From JBAZOO01 sp041648735 (GTDB taxonomy: Bacteria; Verrucomicrobiota; Lentisphaeria; Oligosphaerales; CAITYL01): a stretch of DNA of 64,000 nucleotides. A model generated the notes under the pieces. That model did no database searches and was not told the origin of the DNA. It saw only the letters and a list, made by a program, of their open reading frames with translations. This document shows, in pieces, positions 35,600 to 44,203 of this stretch; the stretch's first letter is position 1, and each line of letters begins with the position of its first letter. Both the position numbers and the translations under genes were made by a program. The stretch covers positions 1-64,000 of the forward strand of contig JBAZOO010000002.1 of NCBI GenBank assembly GCA_041648735.1, in the 5' to 3' direction.

Positions 35600-36051
35600 C
35601 GGGGGGGGGATGGCGTGGAACCACCCCGAAATGGACGATCCCGCCGGCGTGGCGTTTTGGGTGGGGTTTGGCATCTTCCCAGCCGGTTTTCGGGTGCAAG
35701 GGTACGGTTCCCAAAAGTGTCGCTACATTGGGGAGCAATATCATGCCGGAATCCGGAAGTCAAGCCTTTACTCGTACTCCGGAAACGGCTGGCAGTCGTT
35801 GTCCGCGATGGAGAAGAGGTCGGGCTGAGACCATTTTGGATTTTGGATTGGGGAAGGGGAAAGGCGGGAGAACTGCGTGGGGTGGCTTGCGCCCGCCGGT
35901 TCCTGGGGCGGGGGCGGCGGGGCGCGGGGGACAGGCAAATTTGTTCGCCAGGGGAATCATAGGCAGGAATGCCTGGGCCACGCTGGGTCACGCTTGCGCT
36001 CGAAACTCGGGCGGGGCGCGGGGGACTTTCGTGGGGGCGCGCTGAAAGTAG

Positions 36052-36071
36052 GCGGAGCGTCTCCGCTCCGC
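36052..36071. repeat. Dispersed palindrome, copy 2
   Basis: GCGGAGCGTCTCCGCTCCGC followed by AACC, a longer match to a perfect inverted repeat than copy 1 at 361. It lies about 155 bp from the aspA stop. Confidence 0.65.
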
Positions 36072-36225
36072 AACCTTTTGGCCACCGGCGCAACGGCGTG
36101 AAAACGGAAAGTGAGCACCGCCTGAAGGCAGAACTCCGAACTCGGACGGCCCGAGGTTGGGAGTTCCCGCATTAGCGGGGGAGGATCTGCCGGCCAGGTC
36201 CGACGGCGGATCCCCGCGGCGGGCG

Positions 36226-37620
36226 CTACTGGTCGGGGCCGGGGTGGCCGAGGCGCATGAGCTGTTCGGGGGTGAGCCAGCCGGCGAGCGTCTCCGGGGC
36301 GATGCCGGCGACTTCCTGGGCGGCGGCGGCCAGCTCCGCCCCCGTCTCCCGCATCCGGGCGGCGATCCGGCAGCAGCTCTCGTAGCCGAGATGCGGCACC
36401 AGGGCGGTGAGCCAGGCGGTGGCCGCCGGGGAGACCGGCCGGCCGGCAAGTGTGATGCCGCGGACGCAGAATTCGGTCAGCCGCGGCAGCAGCCCGTGGA
36501 GCAGCTCGAGGCTGCCAAGCAGGTTGTAGGCGACGACCGGCAGGAAGGCGTTGAGTTCGAGCTGGCCGGCGGCCACCGCCTGGACGACGGCGGCATCCTG
36601 GGCCAGCACCTGCATGGCGACGCAGGCGGCATGCTCAGGCAGCACGGGGTTGACCTTGCCGGGCATGATCGAGGAGCCGGCCTGCCGCGGCGGCAGGTGG
36701 ATTTCGCCGAGGCCGCATTCCGGGCCGGAGGCCATCAACCGCAGGTCGCCACTGGTCTTGAGCAGGTTGCAGGCGACGGTGCGGAGCATGCCGGAGACCT
36801 CGGCGAAGACGTCGGCGTTCTGGGTGGCGTCAAGCAGGTTCTCCGCCCGGGCCAGGCCGAGGCCGGTGATCTCGCGCAGCCGTTCGGTGGCGAGGAAGAT
36901 GTAGGCGCGGGGGGCGCCCAGGCCGGTGCCGATGGCGGTGCCGCCGAGGTTGACCACGCGCAGGCGCTCCTCGCACTTGAAGACGCGCCAGCGGTCGCGG
37001 GCGAAGGCCTCGGCCATGGCGCCGAAGGCGCGGCCGAAGGTGAGGGGCACGGCGTCCATCAGTTCGGTGCGCCCCATCTTGAGGTCGCGGGGGAAGCGGC
37101 GTTCCAGCTCCTGGAAGGCCGCTTGCAGGGCGTTCAGGTCCTGGTCGAGCTGGCGGCAGCCGCGGATGGCGGCGATGCGCAGGGCGGTCGGATAGGTGTC
37201 GTTGGTGGACTGGTGGAGGTTGACCGTGTCCAGCGGGCTGATGGTGGCATAGTCGCCCAACGGCCGTCCCAGGCGGCGCAGGGCCAGGTTTGCCAGCACT
37301 TCGTTGAGGTTCAGGTTCAACGACGTGCCGGCGCCGCCTTGGAGCGCGCTGACCGGGAACTGTTCGCGGTGGGCGCCGGCCATGACCTCCTCGCAGGCGG
37401 CCTCCAGCGCGGCGGCGGTTGCCGCCGGCAGATGGCCGAGTTCATGGTTCGTGCGCACCGCCGCCAGCTTCACCGCCGCATAGGCCTGGATCAGGCTGGC
37501 GGGAGTCGGCGGTTCGCCGCCGAAGTTGGCGAGGGCGCGCGCCGTGTGGATACCGTGGAGGGCGTCCGCCGGCAGTTCCAGCGTCCCCAGCAGGTCGCGT
37601 TCCGTCCGGGTTGGGGTCAT
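36226..37620 (-). CDS. aspA: Aspartate ammonia-lyase
   Basis: A 464-residue member of the fumarase/aspartase superfamily, deaminating L-aspartate to fumarate. The N-terminus TERDLLGTLELPADALHGIH and the NLHQSTNDTYPTALR segment favour aspartase over fumarase. The catalytic loop signature QAGSSIMPGKVNPVLPEH is intact. Its ATG overlaps the stop of the 2179-residue gene (ATGA, 37617-37620), so translation is coupled to an envelope-protein gene, an unusual setting. A fumarase function cannot be fully excluded from the sequence alone. Confidence 0.87.
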   Translation of the reverse strand: MTPTRTERDLLGTLELPADALHGIHTARALANFGGEPPTPASLIQAYAAVKLAAVRTNHELGHLPAATAAALEAACEEVMAGAHREQFPVSALQGGAGTSLNLNLNEVLANLALRRLGRPLGDYATISPLDTVNLHQSTNDTYPTALRIAAIRGCRQLDQDLNALQAAFQELERRFPRDLKMGRTELMDAVPLTFGRAFGAMAEAFARDRWRVFKCEERLRVVNLGGTAIGTGLGAPRAYIFLATERLREITGLGLARAENLLDATQNADVFAEVSGMLRTVACNLLKTSGDLRLMASGPECGLGEIHLPPRQAGSSIMPGKVNPVLPEHAACVAMQVLAQDAAVVQAVAAGQLELNAFLPVVAYNLLGSLELLHGLLPRLTEFCVRGITLAGRPVSPAATAWLTALVPHLGYESCCRIAARMRETGAELAAAAQEVAGIAPETLAGWLTPEQLMRLGHPGPDQ

Positions 37621-40600
37621 GGGGTCGAGTCCTGGGGCGCGGGCGTGCCCCGCCGGGCGAGGGCGAGGGTGGCGGTGAGCCAGAGGAGGGCGGTGAGGCC
37701 GGCGGCGGCCGCCGCCGGGGCGAGGAGACGGGTGGCGCGGTCGCCGAACGCCTTGAGGCGCAGCTCCATGGGCGCGGCGGCCTGGATTTGCAGTTCGCGG
37801 AAGACGGTCAGGCGCACCCCCTGTTCCGGCAGGGTGATGCGGATCGGGTTCAGCTCCGCCGCCGCGGCGGCCTGCTGGTCGAGGATCTTTTCCGCGACCT
37901 TGCTGAGGCTGCTCTGCTCCTCGGCGCCGAGGGACTGCTCCAGCCGCCGGCTGTAGTCGGCATCGAACTTCCCCTCGTTGAAGCCCAGGTTCAGCCGCAC
38001 CGCCGCCTCGTCGGCGCGGTTGCGCTCGATCTTCATCTGCGTGCGGCGGTTGACCAGGCCGACCACCGCCTGCTGGCGGGCGACGTTGCGGAACTGGATC
38101 CGGGCGTCCTCGTTGAGGTCCTGCTGCCCTTGGGAGAGGGCGACGGCGGCCTGGAGGGCCTGGCGCGCCTCCAATTGGCGGCCGGCCTGGAAGTACTGGG
38201 CGCCTTTCTCCAGCACCGCTTCGGCCTGGCGCAGGCTGGTGGCGGCGACGGCGCGGTTGGCGTCGCTGTAGCGTTCGGTGCTGAAGACCACGGTCTCTTC
38301 GCGGGCGCCGAAGCGCCGGCGCAGGGTGCCGTCCACGGCGTAGTAGTGGAGGTGGGGCGGCAGGAAGAAGGTCCACTCAACGTCGGCCAGGGGCAGGTTG
38401 AAGCGCGGCCCGGCGAAGCCGAGGCGGCGGCCGGCGTGGGCGACGCTGGCGGCGGCGCCGCTGAAGATCAGCTCGACGTTGGCCTGGGGCGTCGCCGGGT
38501 CGAGCGGGATCAGGTAGGCGCCCCGTTCCGCCAGCGGCGTCGTGCCCTTGCCGTTGACGAAGGCCGACCACAGCTCGCCGCCGGCGGGGAGGGCGACTTC
38601 GAGGAAGCGCAGGCTGTTGACCTCCAAGGCGAGTTCGGCGCGGGTGACCATCTGGAAGTCGTTGGCCACGACCGAGGCCAGGCGGACGCGGCTGACCTTG
38701 GCCGGGAGCACCTCGGCGGTGCCGTGGCGCACCACGTCGAGGGGCAGCGCCGCCTCGGGGCGGGCGGTGCGGAAGCAGAGCACGGCGCCCGACAAGTTGC
38801 CGGCGTTGAAGCGGGTGGGCAGGCTGCGCGGATCTTCGGCGGCCATCCCTTCGGGCAGCGCGCCGGGGCGCACCTGGAGCCGGCCGCCGGCGAAGATTGC
38901 CAGGGAGAGCTTCTCCGCCTCCACGTCCAACGTCCGCAGTGGCGCCACCGCCACGTCACGCCGCTGATGCTCGTAGGGCAGTTGGCAGGCGACTTCCAGC
39001 CGGTATTCCTTCTCCACCTTGGCGGTCAGCTCCACCTCCCAGATCCCCTTTGCCGCGTCCACCTTCTGCACCCGGGCCAGGTTGCGGCCGGTGACGGTCA
39101 GGGCCGCCTCCGGCGCCGGCGCCTGGAGCCGGAAGAGCTTGACCCCGGCGTGCTCGATGGCATAGAGCACGTAGCCACGCACGGCCAGCATCCCCTCGGA
39201 GAGGTCAATGCGCTGCAAGACCTCGCTCTTGACCACCGGCGCCAGCGCCTCGGTCTTGAGCACGACCCGCCAGTCGGGGCGCAGCAGCTTGAAGGCGAGG
39301 GTGCCGGCCTGCTCCAGCCCCAGCTCGCGCGGGTTGAGTTCGCTGACCCCCTCGCGGGTCTCGGCGGCAAAGCGGACGCCGCGTTCGCCGGAGAGGACGA
39401 CGGTGCCGGTCTGGCGGAAGGCGTCGCGCACCGTCGCCTTGGGCAACGTCAGCTCGGGGGGCACCCCCTTCTCCAGCCGGCTGGCCACCAGGTTGAGGCG
39501 GCGGGTGCCGAGGGCCTGGCGGGTGAAGTGGACGATCACGCCGTGGCCGTCCTCCTTGACCTCGTCCCAGTGGCTGATTTCGTCGCCGGTGAGCGATTCG
39601 ACGTCGAACTGCGGCGGCAGGTCGAGGCGCACCGAGAAAAGGCCAGCCTTGGCGATGGTCAGCCCCAGGGTGGTCGAGAGGGTCACCCGCTCGTCCGAGA
39701 CGTCGACCTGGGCGGCTTCGGCGACGCGCAGCTCGGGCAGCACCTTCTCCGCCGTCACCGGCACGGTCGCCGGCAATTGCTGGTAGCGGAAGGCGCGCTT
39801 GATCTCGGCGGCGGCGTCCGGCAGCGGCCGTTCCCGGGGCGCCAGGGCGGCGGCCAGCGGCGTGAAATCGCCGACGTTCATGCCGCTGAACCCCGCCGGT
39901 TCGCCGATGCGGAGTTGCACGGCCTCGGTGGCCGCCACGGCCAGGGCGCCGCGCTGCCGGCCGGCGCCGCGCACCTCCAGCGGCGCCAGCGCCGCCGTGT
40001 AGGGCAGCCCTTCCCGCGGCAGCAACGTCACCACGGTCAGAAGATATTCGCCGCTGGCGGGGGTGGCCAGCAGCACCTCAAGCTGGCGGCTCTCCGGGTC
40101 GAAGCGCCAGGCACCGACGCCGCTGCCCGCCACGGCGGTGACGTTCATCCCCGCCGGCACGGCCAGGGCCAGCGCCTGCACCTCGCCGCGGGCGATCTGG
40201 TAGCGCACTTCATGGGTGAGCCCGACCACCCCTGGCTGGAACAGCGCCAGGGTCTTGGTCTCGGCGATGAACTCGGCCCGCTCCAGCCGCGTCGTCCGGG
40301 CGCGGGGCCGCCACTCCACCGCCAACGTCGCCTCGGGGCCGGCGACCATCTGGCAGCGGGTGGCCCCGGCCTCCTCCTTGACTTCCAGCCAGGCCGCCGC
40401 CGGCGCGGCCACCTCCCAGCCGGTGCCGGGCAAGGTGACCTCGACGCGGTTGCGCAGGTTGGCGGGCAGCGGCAGCGCCAGCCGCCAGCCGCCGGGGATC
40501 TCCGTCACCGGCACCAGGAATTCCAGGGCCGCCGTGGCGTCGCCCTTCCGGTTGACCTCAAGGGTGTAGGTGCCGTCGCCGACCGTGAGGTGCAGCCGCT

Positions 40601-43600
40601 TGGAATCAAGCGTGTAGGATTCGACGACATGGGGCTTTTCCAGCAGCGGGAAGCGCTGGCCGGCGCGGCCCTCGAAGGCCAGCTCCAGCCGCGCCTTGGC
40701 GTCGCGGGCCGCCTTGGCGTCGCGGCGGGTGACATCGGGCGCGGCGACGGTGAGGCGGATGTCGGTCATCACCGGGGCAGCGGTTGCCGGCGGCAAGGCC
40801 GCGGCCGCGGCCTCCGCGGCGGGTGCGGAGTTCGCACTGGCGGCGAGCAGCGTCCCGGTGAGGAGCAGCAGTGCCAGCCCGTTGGCGCCGCCCGGCGCGG
40901 CGGCCGGGGCCGGGGTTGCGGACTCCGCACGGGGGGCGGCGGCGGGTTCCGGTTCTTCCGGTTCCGGCGGCGGCCGGCGGGCGGTGCCGGCGGCGGCGGC
41001 CCGGCGCAGGCCGGCGGCCCAGAGCGCCGCCAGCGGCGCCAGCAGCAGCAGCCAGGCCAGGAGCGGCAGCAGCGGCCGGAAGCCGGCCAGCGCCCAGAGG
41101 AGCAGGGTGAGCCCGGCGCCGGCGAGCAGCCGTGCCCGCTGGCGGGCCCGACGCAGCAGGAAGACGCCCGCGGCGGCGGCGGCGGCGGCCGTCAGCCCCT
41201 TCCCGATCCAGACAAACCAGTCGGCGGTCACGGCCAGCTCCACGGCCAGCCGGCTGTCCGCCAGGGTCACCGGCTTGGTCAGGGAAAGGTGGCGCAGCAG
41301 TTCCGCCGGGGGTGCGGCGGCGGTGGTGGTGGCGGCATCGTCGAGGAGTGGCGGCCCCAGGAGCAGCAGTGCCGCCAGGCCAGCCAGGACCAGCAGGATG
41401 CCGCTCCAGTGGAACGGCCGGCCACGTTTCGCGTTGAACACGGCCAGGGCCGCCGGCGCCAGCGGCGCCAGCAGCAGGAGGAGCAGCGGCCAGGCGGCGG
41501 CCAGCCGGGCACGGACAACGCCGGCCAGGGCCACGAGGCGCGATTCCGCCGGTTCCTGCTCCGGCAGCATGTTGCCGCCCGCCGCGGGGGCGAGGCTGCA
41601 GGCGGCCGGCGCCTGGAAGGTCCAGCGGGCGAAGACCGACTTGGCGTCGCTCGCCGGGGCGGTGAAGCCCAGCCGGTGGCGCCAGCCGACGCGGCCGTGC
41701 TGTTCGGCATAGACCAGGGTGATCGCCGCCGCCAGGTTCGGGTCCGGCCGGCGCTCCAGCGGCACCAGGACCACCCCGTGGCCGTCATCCAGCGCCTGCA
41801 CCGCCCGGCCGTCAATGGCGGCGGACCAGAGGCGGGCGCCCGGCGGCAGGGTGACGCGGAAGTACTGCCCGGTGCTGTTCTTGACGAAATAGGTGGCGGT
41901 GGTGACCGCCTCCCCCTCGTCGCTGAGCCGCGTCGCCAGGGCCTGGTGGTCGGCCACCTGCGGCAGGGATGGCAGGGTCGGATGCCGTTTGACGGCGAGC
42001 TGGACGGCGTGCGGCTCCGCCTTCTGGCTGACGAACTTGTAGCAGGTCAGCAGCGGGTCGTTGACCAGCAGGACGTAGGCGGGCGGCAGCTCGGCGTTGG
42101 CCAGCGGCAGCACCGCCTTGTCGCGCCCCAGCTCCCGGTCCACCGCGATGGTCGCGGGGCCGGCGAGGACGAGGTAGCCGGTGGTGCTCTCCGTGTCGAG
42201 GGTGCGGATGCCGCCGAGGGCGACTTCGCCGGCGGCGGGCAGCGGCTGGTCCCAGGTCACGAGCAGGGTGTAGTCGCCCGCCACCTTGTCCTGGAGGAAG
42301 ACGGCATACTCCTCCCCCTCCTGCCGCCAGTTGCGGATGTCGCGCCCGGTGAATTCCACGTTCTGGCAGCCGGCGGGCACCCGGAGGCGGAAGCCGCGCA
42401 CCGGGGCGCTGCCGATGTTGTAGGTGACCGAGCAGCTTCCGAAGACCGCGCCTTCGCCGACGGAGAGCAGGTGGAACAGCTCGGCATGGATCGAGGGCGC
42501 CGCCTGCTCCACGAGGAAGCGCGCGCTCCAGGCCGGCTCCTTGAAGCGGTAGGCGCTCTGGGCGCCCGGCACCCGGGTCGGCAGCGACCCGGGCTGCACC
42601 TCGCGCAGGTTCGCCACGGCCTCGGCCTTCAGCCGGATCCCCTGCTCGGCGCGGCAGATGAGCCAGCCGCGCTCCGCCTTGGCGCCCTGGACGCGGTAGA
42701 GCGGCGCGGCAAAGGCGGCGGCGCCTTCGCCCAGCGCCTTCTCCAGCCGCACCTCGACCAGGTTCCGGCCGCTCAGCGCCTCGCGGAAATGGAGGTGGAG
42801 GAAGCGCCGCCCCTCGCGGTCGCGAACGTCATGATCGGCCAGGCGCGCCCCGGCGACGTTGGCGACGGTCCAGTCGGGGGCGACCTCGAGCACGACCTCC
42901 CGCGCCGGCGCGTCGCGGATGTCGAGTTCGGTCACGGCGGCGAGCGCCAGCGCGTTGTTCTCCAGGCTCAGCACCAGCCGGTCCTCCACGAACAGGCCGG
43001 TGACGATGTCCTCGGCGGTGACCTCCAGTTGGCAGGGGAGGTTGGCGTACTGGTAGGCGTAGAGGCCGCGGGCCGGCAACGGCCGCGGCGGCGTGTCCGG
43101 CAGCCCCAGGGCGGCGCGGGGGAAGGCGCCTTGGTCGATCTGCGTCAGCCCCGCGGCCTTGGTCACTTGCAGCTTGATGGCGGAGTCCGCGCCGAGCAGG
43201 AGGAAGCCGCTGGCGCGGATGACCCCCTTCGGCGCCACGAACGGCAGCTCGGCCTTGGCCGGGAAGGCCGGCAGCGACAGCTCCCCTTCGACCTGGAGCT
43301 GCCACTGGCCCTCCTGGGGCCGGTTCAACTGCACCGTCAGCCGCCGTTCGCCGGCCGCCCCCTTCGCCGGCGCCTGGATGGACCACTCCCGGATGTCGGC
43401 GCCCCGGACCTGGGTGACCTGGAGCTGGGCGGGCAGCCCCAGCTCGACCTGCTGCAAGGCGCCCTGGGCGATGCGGTACTGCAACAGCGTGTCCACCTGC
43501 AACGCGCCGACCTTGGCGGTGGCGACCGTGTTGGCGTCGCAGGAGAGCATCAGTTCGCCGTCGAGCCGCCGCACCTCCGGCTTCCAGCGCATGAGGAACG

Positions 43601-44156
43601 GCTGCCCCGGCGGCAGCAGCGCGGAGATCACCTGCTCCTTGCGGCCGTCCGCCCCGGCGCGTTCCTCCTGGCGGAGGTCGGCGGCGCCGGCGATGCGGAC
43701 GTTGAGGTCGGGGCGGTCGCAGGTGATCGCGACCCGGCGGACCGTCGCCGCCGGAATCGTGAAGGTGGCCAGGCGCTCCGCCTCGGCGCCGGCGGGGGGC
43801 GGGGTGCGGCTGGCGAACTCGAAGCGGACGGGGACCGTGCCGGTGCGGGTGAAGCGGAGCTGGTAGCCGTCGCCGGCGCGCAGCAGTTTCACGTGCTCCG
43901 GCCAGTCGCCCCCCAGCCGGCCGGTGGCGCCGCTGGCCAGCGGCAGGACGGCATCCTTCTGGTGGACGGTGGCGGTGAAGGCCAAGGTGAAGGTGGCGTT
44001 CTCCCCCGCGATGCGGCCGGCCAGCCGCAGCTCCGGGATCTCCAGCGGCGGCCCCTTCGGCTTGGGGCGGCACCAGGGCCAATTGAACCCCGTCAGCAGC
44101 GGCGCCGCCAGCAGCAGCGCTCCCAGTGTCAGCCAGCGGTTAAGGCGTGGATTCAT
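37617..44156 (-). CDS. Giant envelope protein of two paralogous halves (unknown function)
   Basis: A 2179-residue protein with an N-terminal signal or anchor (WLTLGALLLAAPLLTGF). A beta-rich ectodomain (about 25-870) is followed by a block of about five membrane helices (885-1055), a Pro/Glu linker, another hydrophobic segment (ANGLALLLLTGTLLAAS, about 1092-1115), a second ectodomain (about 1120-2140) and a C-terminal helix. The halves match in order: LPPGARLWSAAIDGRAVQAL against LPAGGELWSAFVNGKGTTPL, FRLRVPAGCQNVEFTGRDIR against FRLQAPAPEAALTVTGRNLA, and GGIRTLDTES against APLRTLDVEA. I know no named domain for it. It follows the anti-sigma/VWA gene by 47 bp and overlaps aspA. Confidence 0.75.
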   Translation of the reverse strand: MNPRLNRWLTLGALLLAAPLLTGFNWPWCRPKPKGPPLEIPELRLAGRIAGENATFTLAFTATVHQKDAVLPLASGATGRLGGDWPEHVKLLRAGDGYQLRFTRTGTVPVRFEFASRTPPPAGAEAERLATFTIPAATVRRVAITCDRPDLNVRIAGAADLRQEERAGADGRKEQVISALLPPGQPFLMRWKPEVRRLDGELMLSCDANTVATAKVGALQVDTLLQYRIAQGALQQVELGLPAQLQVTQVRGADIREWSIQAPAKGAAGERRLTVQLNRPQEGQWQLQVEGELSLPAFPAKAELPFVAPKGVIRASGFLLLGADSAIKLQVTKAAGLTQIDQGAFPRAALGLPDTPPRPLPARGLYAYQYANLPCQLEVTAEDIVTGLFVEDRLVLSLENNALALAAVTELDIRDAPAREVVLEVAPDWTVANVAGARLADHDVRDREGRRFLHLHFREALSGRNLVEVRLEKALGEGAAAFAAPLYRVQGAKAERGWLICRAEQGIRLKAEAVANLREVQPGSLPTRVPGAQSAYRFKEPAWSARFLVEQAAPSIHAELFHLLSVGEGAVFGSCSVTYNIGSAPVRGFRLRVPAGCQNVEFTGRDIRNWRQEGEEYAVFLQDKVAGDYTLLVTWDQPLPAAGEVALGGIRTLDTESTTGYLVLAGPATIAVDRELGRDKAVLPLANAELPPAYVLLVNDPLLTCYKFVSQKAEPHAVQLAVKRHPTLPSLPQVADHQALATRLSDEGEAVTTATYFVKNSTGQYFRVTLPPGARLWSAAIDGRAVQALDDGHGVVLVPLERRPDPNLAAAITLVYAEQHGRVGWRHRLGFTAPASDAKSVFARWTFQAPAACSLAPAAGGNMLPEQEPAESRLVALAGVVRARLAAAWPLLLLLLAPLAPAALAVFNAKRGRPFHWSGILLVLAGLAALLLLGPPLLDDAATTTAAAPPAELLRHLSLTKPVTLADSRLAVELAVTADWFVWIGKGLTAAAAAAAGVFLLRRARQRARLLAGAGLTLLLWALAGFRPLLPLLAWLLLLAPLAALWAAGLRRAAAAGTARRPPPEPEEPEPAAAPRAESATPAPAAAPGGANGLALLLLTGTLLAASANSAPAAEAAAAALPPATAAPVMTDIRLTVAAPDVTRRDAKAARDAKARLELAFEGRAGQRFPLLEKPHVVESYTLDSKRLHLTVGDGTYTLEVNRKGDATAALEFLVPVTEIPGGWRLALPLPANLRNRVEVTLPGTGWEVAAPAAAWLEVKEEAGATRCQMVAGPEATLAVEWRPRARTTRLERAEFIAETKTLALFQPGVVGLTHEVRYQIARGEVQALALAVPAGMNVTAVAGSGVGAWRFDPESRQLEVLLATPASGEYLLTVVTLLPREGLPYTAALAPLEVRGAGRQRGALAVAATEAVQLRIGEPAGFSGMNVGDFTPLAAALAPRERPLPDAAAEIKRAFRYQQLPATVPVTAEKVLPELRVAEAAQVDVSDERVTLSTTLGLTIAKAGLFSVRLDLPPQFDVESLTGDEISHWDEVKEDGHGVIVHFTRQALGTRRLNLVASRLEKGVPPELTLPKATVRDAFRQTGTVVLSGERGVRFAAETREGVSELNPRELGLEQAGTLAFKLLRPDWRVVLKTEALAPVVKSEVLQRIDLSEGMLAVRGYVLYAIEHAGVKLFRLQAPAPEAALTVTGRNLARVQKVDAAKGIWEVELTAKVEKEYRLEVACQLPYEHQRRDVAVAPLRTLDVEAEKLSLAIFAGGRLQVRPGALPEGMAAEDPRSLPTRFNAGNLSGAVLCFRTARPEAALPLDVVRHGTAEVLPAKVSRVRLASVVANDFQMVTRAELALEVNSLRFLEVALPAGGELWSAFVNGKGTTPLAERGAYLIPLDPATPQANVELIFSGAAASVAHAGRRLGFAGPRFNLPLADVEWTFFLPPHLHYYAVDGTLRRRFGAREETVVFSTERYSDANRAVAATSLRQAEAVLEKGAQYFQAGRQLEARQALQAAVALSQGQQDLNEDARIQFRNVARQQAVVGLVNRRTQMKIERNRADEAAVRLNLGFNEGKFDADYSRRLEQSLGAEEQSSLSKVAEKILDQQAAAAAELNPIRITLPEQGVRLTVFRELQIQAAAPMELRLKAFGDRATRLLAPAAAAAGLTALLWLTATLALARRGTPAPQDSTP

Positions 44157-44203
44157 GGCTTGGCCCTCCGGATTCCGGGGTTGGAAAAAAGGTTGGGAAA
44201 CGG

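Larger units (their letters stand above)
35153..36225. other. Intergenic region with repeats, no gene seen
   Basis: About 1.07 kb. It holds the right copy of the 39-bp repeat (35560-35599), a GGGGACAGGCAAATTT motif at 35927-35942 shared with other intergenic sites, and a palindrome at 36052-36071. The open frames on both strands here have skewed composition, no ribosome sites and no family likeness. The helicase promoter should lie in its left part. Confidence 0.55.

Noticed and set aside
35361..35828. Small genes around the right-hand 39-bp repeat (both strands)
   Set aside because: The frames share translated text with the other repeat copy only because the DNA is repeated; no ribosome site or coding bias.
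24605..36225. Prophage or integrative conjugative element
   Set aside because: No integrase, capsid, terminase, relaxase or conjugation genes are present; only an IS remnant, metabolic genes and one defence gene.
36226..37620. Class II fumarase
   Set aside because: The superfamily signature fits both, but the N-terminus and the HQSTNDTYPT segment look like aspartase.
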